From positions 41,310-105,309 of the forward strand of contig NZ_JPVQ01000009.1 in assembly GCF_000772965.1 (NCBI RefSeq): a stretch of DNA of 64,000 nt. Direction: 5' to 3'. This stretch comes from Ureibacillus massiliensis 4400831 = CIP 108448 = CCUG 49529 (lineage in GTDB: Bacteria > Bacillota > Bacilli > Bacillales_A > Planococcaceae). Positions 8,954-16,487 of this stretch are shown piece after piece (position 1 is the first letter of the stretch; each line of letters opens with the position of its first letter). The notes beneath the pieces were generated by a model. The model worked only from the letters and a program-made list of their open reading frames with translations. It was not told the origin of the DNA and did not search any database. A program made the position numbers and the translations under genes.

Positions 8954-9346
8954 TTATAAAAATCTATCTCGAATTTCTTTTGATGGCAATATGCAAAGCT
9001 CTCTTTTACCAAACCATTTGTATCGATTTTTTGCAATAATGCTGTAGAAGTAATCTCTTATTGGTCTTGGAACTACAAGTAGTACAGTTGCTAAGTTCCA
9101 TGGTCCTTTTAATGATTTACAAATACGGAGAGCGGCAGTTGATTTAATGTAATATTGCTCTTTTTCAATGAGCACTAGGCTATTAATAATTGTATTTTGA
9201 AATCCGAATTTGTTTAAAATATCTTGGCCTATAGCACTTTGTAATGACGCAAATTTAAATTTCCCTTCAGGATCATGTTTTATTATAAACTGAACACTTT
9301 TATCACAAAAATTACATTCGCCATCGAATAAAACAATGCTCTCCAT
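8954..9346 (-). CDS. DCC-family thiol-disulfide oxidoreductase (YuxK-like)
   Basis: 130 residues of the DUF393 family, named for the DCC motif. The N-terminus reads FDGECNFC, giving a CxxC pair at residues 11 and 14 on a thioredoxin-like fold, and RDYFYSIIAKNRYKWFGKR near the C-terminus matches the family signature. The function in vivo is unknown; a redox role is predicted from the fold only. ATG start with an AAGGTGAGAAGGT site. Confidence 0.88.
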   Translation of the reverse strand: MESIVLFDGECNFCDKSVQFIIKHDPEGKFKFASLQSAIGQDILNKFGFQNTIINSLVLIEKEQYYIKSTAALRICKSLKGPWNLATVLLVVPRPIRDYFYSIIAKNRYKWFGKRELCILPSKEIRDRFL

Positions 9347-9388
9347 TACCTTCTCACCTTTTCAAATAAAATATTAATCCTCTGGTGA

Positions 9389-9686
9389 TTATATCTCCGT
9401 AGTTGAAATTAGTTTGTCGACTTTGAATCTGCCATTACTGTTTTGAACTTCGCAAACTGTTGAAAATGTTTTATATTGCTCATTATCGGGATAATAGATG
9501 ATGAATTCTTCAACGGTAGTTACCTCAAAAGAACCGTTCCCAAGATCAACGACATCCGTTACTTTTTGTAGAAATATATTCTTCGGTTATTCCGCTATTT
9601 TCTAAATAAGCAATATAGTCCTTTGCTTCCTGATGGCGAAGTCCATCTGTTGTCATATAATTTTTAACAGGTGTAATCGAACGCAT
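9389..9686 (-). pseudogene. Truncated, frameshifted TcaA/YvbJ-like C-terminal domain
   Basis: Read on the minus strand, two overlapping frames continue one another. From 9686 down the frame reads MRSITPVKNYMTTDGLRHQE and on through an acidic helix before reaching a stop; in the next frame, from about 9572 to the stop at 9389, it continues LQKVTDVVDLGNGSFEVTTV to the end STTEI. Together they resemble the NTF2-like C-terminal domain of zinc-ribbon membrane proteins of the TcaA/YvbJ type. There is no ribosome site at the ATG, stops lie just upstream, and a MITE-like element begins 21 bp further up. I infer a gene that lost its 5' part and picked up a one-base frameshift. Family assignment is by recollection of the domain and is moderate. 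Confidence 0.55.
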
Positions 9687-9707
9687 ATCTTATCATTATA
9701 GTAAAGT

Positions 9708-9834
9708 GGCTCTGCTAGATCTTAAAATTGTAAAGATAGATTGCGAAAATAACTGTATTTTGGAAAAGGAGTATTCCCTCGAAATGTAGTCATTTTCGCA
9801 AAATATACTTATCAATAATAAGTTTAACAGAGCC
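9708..9834. mobile_element. 127-bp palindromic MITE-like element
   Basis: Both ends match as inverted repeats: GGCTCTGCTAGATCTT on the left against GGCTCTGTTAAACTT when the right end is reversed. A second inverted pair lies inside: TTGCGAAAATAACTGTATTT against the reverse of the right arm, 17 of 20 positions identical. The whole element is therefore an imperfect palindrome with no coding capacity, as in miniature inverted-repeat transposable elements. No target-site duplication is obvious. Its right end is 7 bp from the stop codon of the zinc-ribbon gene, so as RNA it could fold and act as that gene's 3' hairpin. The parent transposase family is not identified. Confidence 0.6.
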
Positions 9835-9840
9835 TAAAAA

Positions 9841-10815
9841 TTAAAATCCGAAACCGCCGAATAAGCCAAATCCGCCCATTAAGCTATTGATTGAAATCAT
9901 TGTAAAGATTGTCATAAGAATAAAGAATGCAACTGAAGTTCCTGCAACATAAATTAAATATGCATAGAATGAGTCAACTGCCTTGGACTTTACACTTAGT
10001 AAATGTCCGATAATATACAGGGGAACAATAAAAATCGCTAAGACTAATGAAAGTGTTATTAAATTGCCACCTAAAGCTGGAGCGATAAAAGAGAAAAGTA
10101 AAGCAAGAACAGCAAGCATTGAAACTGGGTTTGTTAAAGCACCTAAGAACCCAATTACTTCTTTTAATGAATTATTTGGTCCGAACCACATGGATATTAG
10201 GAATATGCCAAATAAAACAACTCCTACAATTAATGCAATGATAATTAATGCTGGGAAAAATACTCTTAAGAAAATTATAAATGAATTTCCGAAGAAACCA
10301 AAAGTAGAATTAACAGCTCCAAATAATGCTAAACTGATAATAAATACAAATATAGATAAAGAAATGATACCATTAATAAATTCACGTTCACCATTATTGA
10401 AAATAGATGATGGTTTCTTCAAATATTCCACAAATGAATTAAAGAACATTGTTGATTGTTCTTTCATTCTCTCCACATGTACGTTTGGTTGAGGAGGAGC
10501 TTGCTGGTATTGTTGGTATTGTTGGTTAGGCTGCCCTTGACCTTGCCCGAATTGTTGGAATTGCTGATTAGATTGACCTTGCTGGAACTGTTGATTTGGT
10601 TGGGACCATTGATTTTGCTGATCAGCTTGAACCGGTGGAACTTGTTGATAAGGTTGGTTAGGTTGAACCTGTTCATTAGGTTGAACTGGAGTTCCAGCAG
10701 AAGGATTTTGATCTGATGTAGTTGGTGTATTTTCTACGTCCACCAGACTACTGCCGCATGATCCACAGAAATTGCCCGCTTCCTGCAGATTTCCGCATGC
10801 TAAACATTTCTTCAT
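9841..10815 (-). CDS. Zinc-ribbon membrane protein with Pro/Gln-rich linker
   Basis: 324 residues in three parts. Residues 1-25 form a zinc ribbon with Cys4, Cys7, Cys17 and Cys20. Residues about 35-110 are a low-complexity linker built from Q, P, N and G with repeated NQQ/FQQ/YQQ steps. Residues about 145-320 hold five to six hydrophobic segments in a Yip1-like arrangement, ending in a Gly/Phe-rich tail. Zinc-ribbon membrane proteins of this kind in Bacilli are linked to envelope sensing, but the function of this one is unknown. ATG start with GGGAGAAG. Its downstream neighbour is the remnant of another such protein. Confidence 0.7.
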   Translation of the reverse strand: MKKCLACGNLQEAGNFCGSCGSSLVDVENTPTTSDQNPSAGTPVQPNEQVQPNQPYQQVPPVQADQQNQWSQPNQQFQQGQSNQQFQQFGQGQGQPNQQYQQYQQAPPQPNVHVERMKEQSTMFFNSFVEYLKKPSSIFNNGEREFINGIISLSIFVFIISLALFGAVNSTFGFFGNSFIIFLRVFFPALIIIALIVGVVLFGIFLISMWFGPNNSLKEVIGFLGALTNPVSMLAVLALLFSFIAPALGGNLITLSLVLAIFIVPLYIIGHLLSVKSKAVDSFYAYLIYVAGTSVAFFILMTIFTMISINSLMGGFGLFGGFGF

Positions 10816-11184
10816 AAGATTCTTCTCCCACTTTCATATATTTTTTAGATGAATCTAAAGTCTGAGACGTTTATGATGAGTTCAATGCACCATTTTCCTA
10901 GAACTGAAAAACATCTCATGTGTATATCATATATTGCAAAACCATCACAAACAATCCATTTTTCAATATTTTTTGTTTAAATTAATATTTAAGTTGTGTG
11001 AATTGGGGTTTATTGGAATTTGATTTGTAAGAAAAAATTGCTCATACTATTTACAATTTAGTGAACTCCATTTTCAGTCAAAGGTCTGATTTTGTCTATA
11101 ATGGTAGATTTTCGATTACTTAACATACATCAACATGTTATATTAATGAAGGAAATATAAAGAAGTTTTTAAGGAGATGTTATC
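10816..11184. promoter_or_regulatory. Divergent intergenic region with candidate korAB promoter
   Basis: 369 bp between divergent genes. A TATAAT at 11097-11102 is the best -10 element facing korA, with only a weak -35 (TTCAGT at 11073-11078, 18-bp spacer); the start would lie about 75 bp before the korA ATG. Nothing comparable was found for the minus-strand zinc-ribbon gene. Confidence 0.35.
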
Positions 11185-12924
11185 ATGTTACATCAGCTTT
11201 CATGGAAAGTCGGTGGGCAACAAGGAGAAGGTATTGAGAGTACTGGTGAAATCTTCTCAATGGCAATGAACCGTTTAGGTTACCACTTATACGGATACCG
11301 TCATTTCTCTTCTCGAATAAAAGGTGGCCACACGAACAATAAAATTACAGTACGTCCAACAGAAGTTCGTTCAATTGCGGATGATTTAGATATTTTAGTT
11401 GCATTCGATCAAGAAACAATTGACGTTAACTATAAAGAATTAACAGAGCGCAGTATTATTTTAGCGGATAGCAAGTTCGATCCTGTCAAACCAGAGGATT
11501 CAAAAGCACCATTATTCTCTGTACCATTTACTGAAATAGCTACAGAGCTAGGCACATCACTGATGAAAAACATGGTGGCAATTGGTGCAACAAGTGCTTT
11601 ATTAAATTTAGAGCATAAAGTTTTCCAAGGCGTAGTTGATGAAATATTCGGTCGCAAAGGCGAAGAAGTTGTGAAAAAAAACATGGAAGCCATTGGTCGC
11701 GGATTTGATGCAATGAGTGAGCTTCTTGGTGAACGTGTAGGTGAGTGGGAATTAGAGCCAGCTGATGGAAAACGCCGCATGTTTATGATTGGTAACGATG
11801 CAATTGCACTTGGAACGATAGCAGCAGGAGCTCGTTTTATGTCTGCATATCCAATCACACCAGCTTCAGAAATTATGGAGTACTTAATTAAAAAATTGCC
11901 TAAATTTGGAGGCGCTGTCATCCAAACTGAAGATGAAATCGCGGCAGCAACAATGGCAATTGGAGCGAACTTCGGTGGTGTCCGTGCATTCACTGCATCT
12001 GCTGGACCAGGTTTATCATTAATGATGGAAGCTATTGGCCTATCAGGTATGACTGAACAGCCTTTAGTTATTGTTGATACACAACGTGGAGGCCCTTCAA
12101 CTGGCTTACCGACAAAACAAGAACAATCTGACTTAATGGCGATGTTCTATGGAACTCATGGTGAAATTCCGAAAGTGGTTATTGCACCATCAACGTTAGA
12201 AGAAGCTTTCTTTGATACAATTCAAGCATTTAACATTGCAGAAGAATTACAGCTTCCAGTTATCTTAATGACGGATTTACAATTATCTCTTGGTAAACAA
12301 ACTGTTGAACCATTTGATTATTCAAAAATTGAAATTCGCCGCGGTAAAATTGTCGATAGTGAAATTCCTGAACCTGAAAACAAAGATTATTTCAAACGCT
12401 ATGAAAATACAGATGACGGTATTTCGCCGCGTGTTTTACCAGGTACGGCAAACGGTATTCACCATGTTACAGGTGTTGAACATGATGAAACAGGAAAACC
12501 AAATGAAGCGCCAGGGAATCGTCAAATTCAAATGGACAAGCGTTTCCGTAAATTGGAATATTTAAAATTTGATACACCTGTATATGTCAATGCACCGCAT
12601 GAAGAAGCAGACGTATTACTAGTTGGGTTTAACTCAACTCGTGGTGCATTAGAGGAAGTACAAGAAAGATTAAATGATGAAGGGTTAAAAGTAAATCATG
12701 CACATATTCGTTTACTATTCCCGTTCCCATCAGCAGAAATGGCACCACTCGTTGCGAATGCGAAAAAAGTAATCGTAGTGGAAAATAATAAAACATCACA
12801 ATTAGCAAATATAATGAAAATGAACATTGGCGGTCACGATAAAATTGCAAGCATCACGAAGTATGATGGTACACCATTCCTACCACGTGAGCTTGAAAAT
12901 AAAGTAAAGGAGCTGCTTGACTAA
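11185..12924 (+). CDS. korA: 2-oxoacid:acceptor oxidoreductase, alpha (gamma-alpha fusion) subunit
   Basis: 579 residues, the two-domain KorA form. The N-terminal gamma domain (about 1-190) starts at the QQGEGIESTGEIF segment, and the alpha domain (about 200-579) has the YPITPASEIMEYL signature and the AFTASAGPGLSLMMEA segment. With KorB it forms a thiamine-diphosphate enzyme that converts a 2-oxoacid, most likely 2-oxoglutarate, plus CoA to the acyl-CoA, passing electrons to ferredoxin; it acts in the cytoplasm. An AAGGAG site precedes the ATG. The korB start overlaps its stop by one base. korAB between spoVS and miaB is a common Bacillales arrangement. Confidence 0.93.
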   Translation: MLHQLSWKVGGQQGEGIESTGEIFSMAMNRLGYHLYGYRHFSSRIKGGHTNNKITVRPTEVRSIADDLDILVAFDQETIDVNYKELTERSIILADSKFDPVKPEDSKAPLFSVPFTEIATELGTSLMKNMVAIGATSALLNLEHKVFQGVVDEIFGRKGEEVVKKNMEAIGRGFDAMSELLGERVGEWELEPADGKRRMFMIGNDAIALGTIAAGARFMSAYPITPASEIMEYLIKKLPKFGGAVIQTEDEIAAATMAIGANFGGVRAFTASAGPGLSLMMEAIGLSGMTEQPLVIVDTQRGGPSTGLPTKQEQSDLMAMFYGTHGEIPKVVIAPSTLEEAFFDTIQAFNIAEELQLPVILMTDLQLSLGKQTVEPFDYSKIEIRRGKIVDSEIPEPENKDYFKRYENTDDGISPRVLPGTANGIHHVTGVEHDETGKPNEAPGNRQIQMDKRFRKLEYLKFDTPVYVNAPHEEADVLLVGFNSTRGALEEVQERLNDEGLKVNHAHIRLLFPFPSAEMAPLVANAKKVIVVENNKTSQLANIMKMNIGGHDKIASITKYDGTPFLPRELENKVKELLD

Positions 12925-13790
12925 TGGCTACATTTAAAGATTTTCGTAACTCAGTGAAACCTAACTGGTGTCCTGGCTGTGGCGACTTCTCAGTACAAGC
13001 AGCGATTCAACGCGCTGCAGCTAATGTTGGTATTGAGCCTAATGAATTAGCGGTTGTTGCTGGGATTGGATGTTCAGGTCGTATCGCTGGGTACATTAAT
13101 TCATACGGATTCCATGGAATTCACGGCCGCGCATTACCAATTGCACAAGGATTAAAAATGGCTAATCGCGATCTTCATGTTATCGCTTCAGGTGGTGACG
13201 GCGATGGATTTGCAATCGGTATGGGTCATACAGTTCACGCAATCCGCCGTAACCTTGACATTACATATGTTGTAATGGATAACCAAATTTACGGTTTAAC
13301 AAAAGGTCAAACTTCACCACGTTCAGCACAAGGTTTCATCACAAAATCAACACCAGGTGGAGCAATTGAACCATCATTAAAACCTTTAGAAGTAGCATTA
13401 TCTTCTGGAGCAACATTTGTAGCACAAGGTTTCTCTACAGATATCAAAGAATTAACGGCTTTAATCGAGGCTGGAATTCAACACAAAGGTTTTTCATTCA
13501 TTAACGTATTCAGCCCATGTGTAACTTACAACAAAGTAAATACGTATGAATGGTTTAAAGAGCATTTAACAAAATTAAGTGATATCGAAGACTATGACTC
13601 TTCTAATCGTGAATTAGCAATGCGCACAGTAATGGAAAAAGAAGGCTTAGTTACAGGAATCATTTATCAAGATACAGAGACAACTTCTTATCAAGAAAAA
13701 CTTTCCGGTTACGCTGAGGAACCATTAACTACAGTTGATATGACATTAAGTGAAACTGATTTTAATGATTTAGTGAAAGAGTTTATGTAA
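12924..13790 (+). CDS. korB: 2-oxoacid:acceptor oxidoreductase, beta subunit
   Basis: 288 residues. WCPGCGDF near the N-terminus gives Cys16 and Cys19, and with Cys50 and the Cys in FSPCVTYN these are the usual ligands of the single 4Fe-4S cluster. The thiamine-diphosphate/Mg motif starts at GDGDG (91-95) and runs through VVMDNQIYGLTKGQ. It is the catalytic partner of KorA. The start ATG overlaps the korA stop (TAATG), so translation is coupled. A strong terminator follows 20 bp after the stop. Confidence 0.94.
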   Translation: MATFKDFRNSVKPNWCPGCGDFSVQAAIQRAAANVGIEPNELAVVAGIGCSGRIAGYINSYGFHGIHGRALPIAQGLKMANRDLHVIASGGDGDGFAIGMGHTVHAIRRNLDITYVVMDNQIYGLTKGQTSPRSAQGFITKSTPGGAIEPSLKPLEVALSSGATFVAQGFSTDIKELTALIEAGIQHKGFSFINVFSPCVTYNKVNTYEWFKEHLTKLSDIEDYDSSNRELAMRTVMEKEGLVTGIIYQDTETTSYQEKLSGYAEEPLTTVDMTLSETDFNDLVKEFM

Positions 13791-13810
13791 TTTAATAAGG
13801 AATTCAAATG

Positions 13811-13837
13811 AGCGTCTTCATTGGAAGACGCTTTTTT
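13811..13837 (+). terminator. korAB terminator
   Basis: Perfect 9-bp stem AGCGTCTTC / GAAGACGCT with a 4-nt loop and six T residues. Confidence 0.9.
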
Positions 13838-13922
13838 CATTTGTTTGTAGTTGAGTATGCTGTCGTAAATGGGATAGTGCTTGAGTTTGTTGAAATAGAA
13901 CAAGTGTAAGGGATACAGAGCG

Positions 13923-14754
13923 CCGCCAATATGCCCGAACACAATGAAATCAAAGGTAAAAGGTAACATAAAACCGCCCAATGTGCCCAAATGGAATGGA
14001 ATAAAAGAAGAAAGGGAATATAGGGGCCGCCAATGTTCCCGAACACGATGAAATCAAAGGTGAAAGGTAACATAAAACCGCCCAATGTGCCCAAACGGAA
14101 TGGAATAAAAGACAAAAGGGAATATAGGGGCCGCCAATATGCCCGAACACAATGAAATCAAAGGTAAAAGGTAACATAAAACTGCCCAATGTGCCCAAAC
14201 GGAATGGAATAAAAGAAGAAAGGGAACATAGGGGCCGCCAATGTTCCCGAACAGAATGAAATCAAAGGTAAAAAGTAACATAAAACCGCCCAATGTGCCC
14301 AAGTGGAATGGAATAAAAGACGAAAAGGAACATAGGGGCCGCCAATGTTCTCGAACACGATTAAATCAAAGGTGAAAGGTAACATAAAACCGCCCAATGT
14401 GCCCAAGTGGAATGGGATAAAAGACAAAAGGAAACATAGAGGCCGCCAATGTTCCCGAACAGAATGAAATCAAAGGTAAAAGGTAACATAAAACCGCCCA
14501 ATGTGTCCAAACGGAATGGAATAAAAGACAAAAGGGAATATAGGGGCCGCCAATATGCCCGAACACAATGAAATCAAAGGTAAAAGGTAACATAAAACTG
14601 CCCAATGTGCCCAAACGGAATGGAATAAAAGAAGAAAGAGAACATAGGGGCCGCCAATGTTCCCGAACACAATGAAATCAAAGGTAAAAGGTAACATAAA
14701 ACCGATCAATGTGCCCAAGTGGAATGGGATAAAAGACAAAAGGGAACATAGAAT
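13923..14754. repeat. Eight tandem 104-bp units, each a dimer of about 52 bp
   Basis: The start CCGCCAAT recurs at 13923, 14027, 14131, 14235, 14339, 14443, 14547 and 14651: eight copies at exactly 104 bp with no insertions or deletions. Each unit splits into two similar halves (CCGCCAAT.TGCCCGAACA and CCGCCCAATGTGCCCAAA, starting 51 bp apart). Copies 2/6, 3/7 and 4/8 resemble one another most, copies 3 and 7 differing at about one base, so the array grew by duplication of a four-unit block. Five copies carry the dyad TGTTC-NC-GAACA. It lies between the convergent korB and NERD genes. Long open frames exist across it on the minus strand, but they shift through the repeats and lack ribosome sites, so I do not call genes here. 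Confidence 0.95.
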
Positions 14755-14845
14755 AGTAGATGTACCCCAAATATATCTTAAAAACTAGCAGCCTAATTAA
14801 AATATAAACATTATTTAAATCCAGAGATTCCCTACAGTAAAACTT

Positions 14846-15751
14846 TTACTCGTAATATGTCCTACGAAATTTACCGTTTTTTTCAAAATGATCAACCAGA
14901 ATTTTACGAATCACTTTCTTTGAATCCACAATTTTGCACCAATCTTGAACGATACTTGTAGTAACTTTATTTTCAGGAAACAACAACCTCAGTTCCTTTA
15001 CACTTCGAATTACTGAGGAAGTAATTGTTTCAACATGTTCGCAGTTAGTGCATTTTATTTTTCTACCTTCAACCTTCAGCGAAAAAGAATCACAACTTGC
15101 ACATGTGATTCCCTTCTTCAGCTGATCATACTCAAATGCCGGCAATTTATTAAATGGAGACTCAGTCAAATGTAAAGATAATAGTTTTTCAGCAATTAAC
15201 TTGTGTTTTTCTGTTATCTTTGAATATTTCGCATTGAGCTGTTTAATAAAGCGAAGGATTTGTGTTGGTAAAATGAAAGCACTTTCCATAGGAGCCTGAT
15301 ATAAAGTGAATTCTGGGTTAACAAATACTACAAAAGATTGAATAGGAATTGTAAAGCCCAGATTGTTTAATAATTGGCGTAATAAGGATTCTGTTCTACT
15401 TAATTGTATAAGAGGGCTTACAATTTCAACTTTAGATCTTGTAAATAACTTGTCCTTTTCAAAATAAAAATCGCCCTCATAATTTTTAACTTCAATAACA
15501 TAAACCGTGTCGGACATTATAAGGAGTGTATCAATTTGAAATGTTGTATTGTTTGATTTGAGTAACAGATCGTTCAAGACGAGACGATTACTTTGAAGCT
15601 TTTCAATGAAGGAATCAAACATTAATTCACCGTCGTATCCTTTTTGAAGATTTGAAAAATACTGTTTCTCCTTTTCCGATAGAACCATACGATTATTAAG
15701 TGATTTATAAATTAGTAATTCAGGAGATTCAGTTCTAGTTTTAAAATACAA
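14846..15751 (-). CDS. NERD-domain nuclease-related protein with C-terminal zinc finger
   Basis: 301 residues. GYDGE near residue 38-42, then Asp74 (FQID) and Glu87-x-Lys89 (VIEVKN) form the PD-(D/E)xK-like NERD core. A C-terminal pair of CxxC motifs (CASC and CTNC, about 215-240) forms a zinc ribbon. NERD proteins are predicted nucleases found in many plasmid and chromosomal contexts; the substrate is unknown. The start is a TTG preceded by AGGATGGTGAT. It stands alone beside the 104-bp repeat array. Confidence 0.82.
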   Translation of the reverse strand: MYFKTRTESPELLIYKSLNNRMVLSEKEKQYFSNLQKGYDGELMFDSFIEKLQSNRLVLNDLLLKSNNTTFQIDTLLIMSDTVYVIEVKNYEGDFYFEKDKLFTRSKVEIVSPLIQLSRTESLLRQLLNNLGFTIPIQSFVVFVNPEFTLYQAPMESAFILPTQILRFIKQLNAKYSKITEKHKLIAEKLLSLHLTESPFNKLPAFEYDQLKKGITCASCDSFSLKVEGRKIKCTNCEHVETITSSVIRSVKELRLLFPENKVTTSIVQDWCKIVDSKKVIRKILVDHFEKNGKFRRTYYE

Positions 15752-15880
15752 ACTTAATCACCATCCTAGTTAAGTATATTAATCGTCAATATCTATTTTA
15801 TAATTAATGAAGTAGGAAGAAAATAAAAAATATCGATTATAGTGGATTGTTGTTTATTCCACCTTTCACTCTTCAGTACA

Positions 15881-15920
15881 AAATAAAAAAGACCAAACCT
15901 TATCCGATTCGGTCTTTTAA
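15881..15920 (-). terminator. Terminator of secreted-protein gene
   Basis: Stem AAAAGACC / GGTCTTTT with extra pairing inside; on the minus strand it is followed by a T-run (15881-15886). Positioned just after the stop of the gene at 15933. Confidence 0.65.
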
Positions 15921-15932
15921 AACGTCAATTCA

Positions 15933-16394
15933 CTAATTGGATTCCTTCACCTGAACATTTCTAAACGAAAATTCAGTCTCTTTTTGATTATCTGTTAAGA
16001 CGAATACATCCACTTGAGAAGATGTGCTTTCAAGTTGAAAAGGCAGTACATGCTGTGCCCAATCGCTAGTCAATTGAACTTGCTTTGTTTCTTCTTTAAT
16101 AAATTGCCCTTGAGCATTCGTTTCTGAAATTTTTAAAATGACTGATCCTTCTCCTTTAAGTTCAACGGAGAATAAAATATTAGTACTCGTAAATGGCTTT
16201 TGAGGAGTGAAGACGAACCCTTCCTCAGCTTTTTCACCTTTCGTTTTCACCGTATATTCACCAAGGTTATTTCCCTGTACATCAGCGCCTACACCGAAAA
16301 ATTGCAGTTCACGATCTTCGGAAGCATACATATTTGCTGGTGCAGATAAGAAAAAGATGAATATAGCTAGAACTGGTATAATATATTTTTTCAT
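15933..16394 (-). CDS. Small secreted protein, unknown function
   Basis: 153 residues with a clear signal peptide: two lysines, a hydrophobic stretch to about residue 19, then a cut after the Ala at about residue 24 (NMYA, before SEDRE). The mature part is rich in beta-strand-like alternation and reads like a carbohydrate-binding or jelly-roll domain (AQHVLPFQLESTSSQVDVFV), but no family is recognised. A strong AGGAGGAAC precedes the ATG. It is 93 bp downstream of the GH18 hydrolase on the same strand and may be co-transcribed with it. Confidence 0.7.
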   Translation of the reverse strand: MKKYIIPVLAIFIFFLSAPANMYASEDRELQFFGVGADVQGNNLGEYTVKTKGEKAEEGFVFTPQKPFTSTNILFSVELKGEGSVILKISETNAQGQFIKEETKQVQLTSDWAQHVLPFQLESTSSQVDVFVLTDNQKETEFSFRNVQVKESN

Positions 16395-16487
16395 AAAAAT
16401 AAGTTCCTCCTAAGTTTAAATAAAAAATTCCAATTGTCTTTCAAATTTGAATTCTAAGTGCTTTACAACTAAACGCACAATGACAAA

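Noticed and set aside
10456..10716. Leucine-rich plus-strand frame and an Asn-rich minus-strand frame
   Set aside because: Both are antisense or shifted readings of the Gln/Pro/Asn-rich linker of the zinc-ribbon protein.
13709..14739. Seven overlapping minus-strand open frames of 82-93 codons with similar Gly/Pro/Phe-rich products
   Set aside because: They are readings of the 104-bp repeat, start at repeated ATGs without ribosome sites, and 104 is not a multiple of three, so frames shift through the array.
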